From: Pseudorasbora parva
Lineage: Eukaryota > Chordata > Actinopteri > Cypriniformes > Gobionidae
DNA length: 64,000 bases
Direction of reading: 5' to 3'
Assembly (NCBI RefSeq): GCF_024679245.1
Contig: NC_090187.1
Location: 2,510,751-2,574,750 of the forward strand
Shown here in pieces: positions 59,531-64,000 of this stretch. Under the pieces are notes generated by a model. It worked only from the letters and a program-made list of their open reading frames with translations. It had not been told where the DNA came from and ran no database searches. Numbering within the stretch: the first letter of the stretch is position 1; each line of letters starts with the position of its first letter. A program made the translations under genes and the position numbers.

Positions 59531-60914
59531 AGGGATCCCCTGGTGTTGAGACTTGTATGGCTTAATGTAACATAAATGATGTCTCTTACTGAATTATGTA
59601 GTAGAAAACCCATGAAAGATCTACGTTATTTTAAAAATCGATTTTATATTTGGACCATGGGCGGCGCCATTTTGTTTGCGTTCTAGGTTGATGACGTAGA
59701 GTGGTTGAACTCCTCAATCAGCTGGCATTACCCGTAGCTATTTTTACCACAACGCAACTCGAAAATTGTTTCAGAGTTAAACAAAACCAATGAATTCCTT
59801 TGTAATTATACTTAAAACACACTCAAACATACATGTGCACACAAACTCACCTACACAAGTCACAAACAGATCGGCGGGCGGGCACACGACAGGCTCTGTT
59901 TCAATCGAGATGTTGGGCTGCTCAGTCTCCACGACAGGGGCTGAATCTGAAATCGACCCTATACCCTTAAATAGGGCATTATTTGAAGGGACGGACATTT
60001 GTAGTGTTGTCCGACACCATAGTGGACATGTTCGAGTGCAGTCATTCAGTCTCACGTTCCACCGCAATAACGAGTGTACAGCCGATTTACAAACAGCTGT
60101 CCGACTTCACGGACTCAAACATACATGTGCACACAAACTCTCTCTCTCACACAGACTCACACACACCCCAACAGATCGGCGCGAACACACACACACACAC
60201 ACACACACACCCCAACAGATCGGCGCGAACACACACACACCCCAACAGATCGGCGCGAACACACACACACCCCAACAGATCGGCGCGAACACACACACAC
60301 CCCAACAGATCGGCGCGAACACACACACACACACACACACGCACGCACTGCGTGCGCGCATACATAACCCTCAATCTATTCCCTGTGTTGATATCCTAGA
60401 TAGACTGTTGATAGTAGATTAACTATAATGCCTAATGTGACCAGCAGAGGGAAATATCTAGGTAGGACGATGGGATAAAGTAACGTGAGGAAGAGAGGCA
60501 GGATGTTTTGGTGATGATGCATGCGATTGAGACAGAGCAGTCTGTCGCTGACCTAGGTGTGTGCGCGCCCGCCGATCTGTTTGTGACTTGTGTAGGTGAG
60601 TTTGTGTGCACATGTATGTTTGAGTGTGTTTTAAGTACAATTACAAACCTTACATTTGTTTTGTTTAACTCTGAAACAATTTTCGAGTTGCGTTGTGGTA
60701 AAAATAGCAACGGGTAACGCCAGCTGATTGAGGAGTTCAACCACTCTACGTCATCAACCTAGAACGCAAACAAAATGGCGCCGCCCATGGTCCAAATATA
60801 AAATCGATTTTTTAAATAACGTAGATCTTTCATGGGTTTTCTACCACATAATTCAGTAAGAGACATCATTTATGTTATATTAAGCCATACAAGTCTCAAC
60901 ACCATGGGATCCCT
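59531..60914. mobile_element. foldback element with terminal inverted repeats of about 340 bp
   Basis: TTAA is at 59527-59530 and 60915-60918. The left arm (59531-59872) starts AGGGATCCCCTGGTGTTGAG; the right arm (60572-60914) is its near-perfect complement and ends CTCAACACCATGGGATCCCT. Shared blocks include GGACCATGGGCGGCGCCATT and AACCACTCTACGTCATCAAC (complement). The middle holds a partial extra copy of the arm's inner end (60110-60180) and five 30-bp repeats. The 210-codon frame at 59790-60422 is formed by the arm and the repeats and has no motif. Confidence 0.88.
60166..60340. repeat. 30-bp tandem repeat (CCCAACAGATCGGCGCGAAC + CA run)
   Basis: Five copies of CCCAACAGATCGGCGCGAAC separated by (AC)5, except that after the first copy the AC run is longer (about 28 bases). 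The core ACAGATCGGCG also occurs at the inner ends of both arms of the enclosing foldback element (59867-59877 and 60571-60581, complementary), so the array was seeded from the arm end. The 97-138-codon frames across it are artefacts. Confidence 0.9.
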
Positions 60915-61343
60915 TTAACGCGGGGGTTTTGGCGAATCTGTGCAAGACTGTCTTGGTCTGGCAACCAAAAACCCACTTTTTTGGTGACATTATGTGCTAT
61001 GTGTAATTGTCACCTGTCCAGCAATCTACAAACCAGCGCTTTGATGGGCGTAGGCTGTTGCTTTCGCTCTCTCCCTCGCTCTCTCTCACGCGCTTCCGGT
61101 AGAATTGTCCGTAAGGCCCATACAAGGAAATTCCGCCCCCACTAACGTCAAAGGGGACGCATGATCTCAAAAAACTTGCCGAAACTTATGACTAACCGGA
61201 AGTAGTATTTTTGACAAAGAAATACTCCCATCAAACGTCCACCTTAACTTTTGAAACTTTGTCTATGTTTAGTATGGGATTCCAAGTCTTTAACAGTGTA
61301 AAAAGATCAGTATGCATGAAACAGCATTTCACCCCCCCTTTAA

Positions 61344-62408
61344 GTTAAATGTTAATTAATTTAACCTAACCCTGTGATGGCACATGAACAGTGTTGATCC
61401 CGGGTGTTATCATCTGCGATCGAGGCTTCTCCTCATATTCTTATTTATCGTTTAGTTTGTTTTTGTAAAAATATTTGATATTTCTGTGAGTTTAAATATG
61501 TTTAAGGTCTCCATTATCTGTCTTAGTAGAGGGACTCTCTACTTACGGGTAGTGAAAGCGAGAGCTGCACGCAGTTTATCGGAGTTGTTTTGCAGATACA
61601 GATTTACCAGTTATAAACTGCACCCACGAAAGGCACATGGTCTGTATATGTTTGTGTATCATTAGTTGTTAGCGTTTTTGTGTCATTTGCTGTGTATGTT
61701 AATGATAATGCAGCAGAGAGAGAGAGAATGTTAATGCGCACGCTTAGTTTGTTCAGCTCTTACAGTGATTTTTTTTGGAGTGAAAAACAATGTAATAAAC
61801 TTAAAAATCCATCAGTAAAGTTTGGTCATCATTCAGGAGAGATATATGTTACATTTTGTGTCCAAAAACATCTTGGGATGAGGTTTTCACACTGACAACT
61901 GTCATTGTAAAACATAGCAAATCCGTTTGTTTGTCCGAGATAGCAACAGTAACTAAGGGGGGCGGGGTCAAATGAGTACCCAAATGTATTTATAAATCAT
62001 GAGAAAATTGCTATTTTAAGCAGGTTTCGATGACATCATATCTGCGTTACCCTCGGTTACCGGTTTTATTCTGCAGAAACGCTTTACTCTCACTGCAGTG
62101 TGAACAAGCGTCACAGCAGTAACGTCATCACATCATCTCAACACACTCGGGAGGTGCTCCTAACGTGCTCGGCTCGTCTCGTAATTCCTCTCACATGTTG
62201 CTATTCGCGACCATACGGGCATCCACAATGTCCACGCCATTTCTCCTGAGAGAAAATAAATAGTCTGTGAGCTCAAACATACAACAGCATTTTTATTTTT
62301 TTTACATATTAGACATACAAACAAGAGTGAATGTGCTCTAAATAGGATTACTTCACAAATGGCTATGTGACCAGGAACTTCTTTTACCATTCGTATTTCT
62401 TTATTCCC
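61344..62408. other. unannotated stretch
   Basis: No gene or repeat is recognised. The 71-codon frame at 61680-61895 has no motif. Confidence 0.3.
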
Positions 62409-62412
62409 TTAA

Positions 62413-62725
62413 AGCTGCAGTCCGTAACTGTTTGCACTCTAGTGGTTATAAACAGAACTGCATGCGTCTTGCGGAAGAACTTTGCAGCCGGATCTACTTC
62501 TTCTGTCTGTTTATGTCTGTGGCGGATCACGCAGGGACTGTGCTCCTCCACAGCGGTACCTACCAGTCTGGCCTAAAATAGTCCCAATATAAACACTTAT
62601 TATAAGTGTACCATAATGATTCAGGGTAAGACAAAAACACGGTTTGGAAAATAGATTCATGTTGTACATTCAAACTATATAATTTTTGTAAATCTTGAAC
62701 ACAAAAAAAGTTACGGACAGCAGCT
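62413..62725. mobile_element. TTAA-flanked MITE (AGCTGCAGTCCGTAAC ends)
   Basis: TTAA lies at 62409-62412 and 62726-62729. Ends AGCTGCAGTCCGTAACTGTT and (inverted) AGCTGCTGTCCGTAACTTTT form an inverted repeat of about 20 bases with two mismatches. It is related in style to the AGCTACACTG MITEs at 1104 and 15489 but has a different interior. It is non-coding. Confidence 0.8.
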
Positions 62726-62729
62726 TTAA

Positions 62730-64000
62730 ATCCCTTTTAATCCTCTAATTACTTCAAACCCCGCCATGTTGAACCCCAATGTTCAATATATGGTTACAGC
62801 CAAACCTTTATGGACTTTATAAGAACACTCCAATATTTTATCACATAATGGTGAAAATTATTTTTTAATAGGAATCAGTATGATCTGCATAAACAAACTG
62901 TATAATGATAATACTCATATAAAAAAGTCCAAAGGTGTTTTTCGAAGTGTATCAGCACATAACTCTATTAGATGTCCCGCCTGCCTGCAGATTTAATGCT
63001 TTCTTGCTTTTCACAACAGATCAGCAGTGTAATGGTTATTCCACAGTCGGTTTCTCAGTGTCTGCTCTTCCACAGTCATTGCATCATAACCTCCTCGTGT
63101 GTTATTTCAAACATTCAATTAAAGCCTTGCACAAACGATAAGGACACAACACACGCGAGCAAGCACGGGGAAATATAGGCCGGCCACTGCGACAGAGAGT
63201 AATCGACCGCAAGCAAGAATGCCAATAATTCTTCTGGAAAGGGAAATTTGGCAAGTTTTCCACTTTTATTCGATACATATTGAATTGGGACAGAAACAAG
63301 GTGCTTGTGATGTTGTCACGGACCCTGACAGAAAAAAAGAATCATGTTGATTGGCAATACTGGAAAGATTGCGGAGTGTGGCAGTTTATGGCAATTTCAA
63401 TGATTATACTCTGGGGAAGATAGATTTAGAAATGCCATATTGATCGACTTGTTATCCACAACATTGCCTTTATGAGCATTTAAATCCACTTGAAATGCTT
63501 AATGAAAAATATACAGCAATTAAACACATGCTATACCCATATCACACTGATCATGTGGTAAAACATGTTCATTATTTAGTGAGACTGTATTTAAAGCAAA
63601 GTATGTCATTTATACACTATCAACCAGATTTATTGGAAATTGCATCTTTTTCTTAGTTTTGGCCTTCTGTACTGACAGAAACAGCAGTTTCTTCCCTCGA
63701 AACTTGAGCAGTTTTTGAAGACACTCCCAAATACACTTCAGGAAACACTTTAGCAGTCTTTTAAGTCTTAATGTGAAAACCTCCTGGTCTCTGATTGGCT
63801 GAAGTGAGAGTGAGGGTTTAAAACACGTGAGTTTGAAGTTTCAGAAGTCATCTGGAAGCAAATGCCGTGATGCCAAACTCCCTTGTGGATGAAGAACGCC
63901 GTCGTGTTTACACCAATGAGCGCTTACCAGGATCAAATAAACGCTGGATTTTCAAAAGTATGTGATGTTCGTGGCTCCACTATAAACTTGCACAGCCTTA
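62730..64000. other. unannotated stretch to the window end
   Basis: No recognised gene or element. Frames at 62935-63299 overlap on both strands. The sequence may continue into features beyond the window. Confidence 0.3.

Larger units (their letters stand above)
58791..61339 (+). mobile_element. Kolobok-like TTAA element B, with nested foldback element
   Basis: TTAA at 58787-58790 is shared with element A; the other is at 61340-61343. The left end AGGGGGGGTGAAACACTC corresponds to A's right end, and B's right end (inverted AGGGGGGGTGAAATGCTG) to A's left, so A and B lie head-to-head. B contains an exon encoding a P2X7-tail-like leader (58981-59171) and a foldback element (59531-60914). Without the latter and one TTAA, B would be 1161 bp, close to A's 1189 bp, but the interiors differ, so they are sister subfamilies. 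Confidence 0.75.

Noticed and set aside
60166..60340. Repeats of about 20 bp separated by about 10 bp, at first sight CRISPR-like
   Set aside because: The separators are plain CA runs and the core is copied from the arms of the foldback element.
59790..60422. 210-codon frame within the foldback element
   Set aside because: It is composed of inverted-arm sequence and a 30-bp tandem repeat, with no known motif.

Overview
The window looks like intergenic or intronic DNA of a teleost, most likely a cyprinid (zebrafish/carp relatives). This rests on recognised repeat families (L2 LINE 3' tails, tRNA-SINE tails, Tc1/mariner, hAT, Harbinger and TTAA-targeting elements with TTAAAGGGATAGTTCAC-type ends) and on many long GT and GA microsatellites. 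No complete host protein-coding gene is recognisable. One candidate first-coding exon (16848-16978) is flagged with low confidence. Nearly every open frame that looks coding comes from transposons or tandem repeats.

Layout. 1-6 kb: two TTAA-flanked DNA elements, a degraded SINE, and a Tc1 element (4217-5722) split by an L2 LINE insertion. 7-9.4 kb: a dispersed repeat carrying three GT arrays, then a foldback element. 11-14.7 kb: a 3' L2 LINE fragment (minus strand), then a TTAA element (12387-14698) that swallowed a hAT element (12800-14279) containing a 17-copy 36-bp minisatellite. 15-31 kb: a second copy of the first TTAA MITE, the candidate exon, a Harbinger element with a Myb/MADF exon remnant, a degraded Tc1, GA/GT arrays, and two further DNA elements. 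31.9-36 kb: a foldback element, then a four-layer nest of transposons ending in a short interstitial telomeric repeat. 38-48 kb: short DNA elements, a pentanucleotide array, and Tc1/mariner remnants. 49-51.5 kb: a dispersed repeat abutting a LINE reverse-transcriptase fragment. 52-57.5 kb: a TTAA element, a hAT with three spliceable 5' exons, and the second 831-bp hAT. 57.6-61.3 kb: two related TTAA elements head-to-head sharing one TTAA, one of which contains a foldback element with arms of about 340 bp and an internal 30-bp tandem repeat.

The main theme is a landscape dominated by elements that target TTAA (about a dozen in 64 kb), plus repeated hAT insertions with intact 8-bp duplications. 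These give a readable relative chronology of insertions. Family names come from terminal motifs, target duplications and remembered family features. No search was run.
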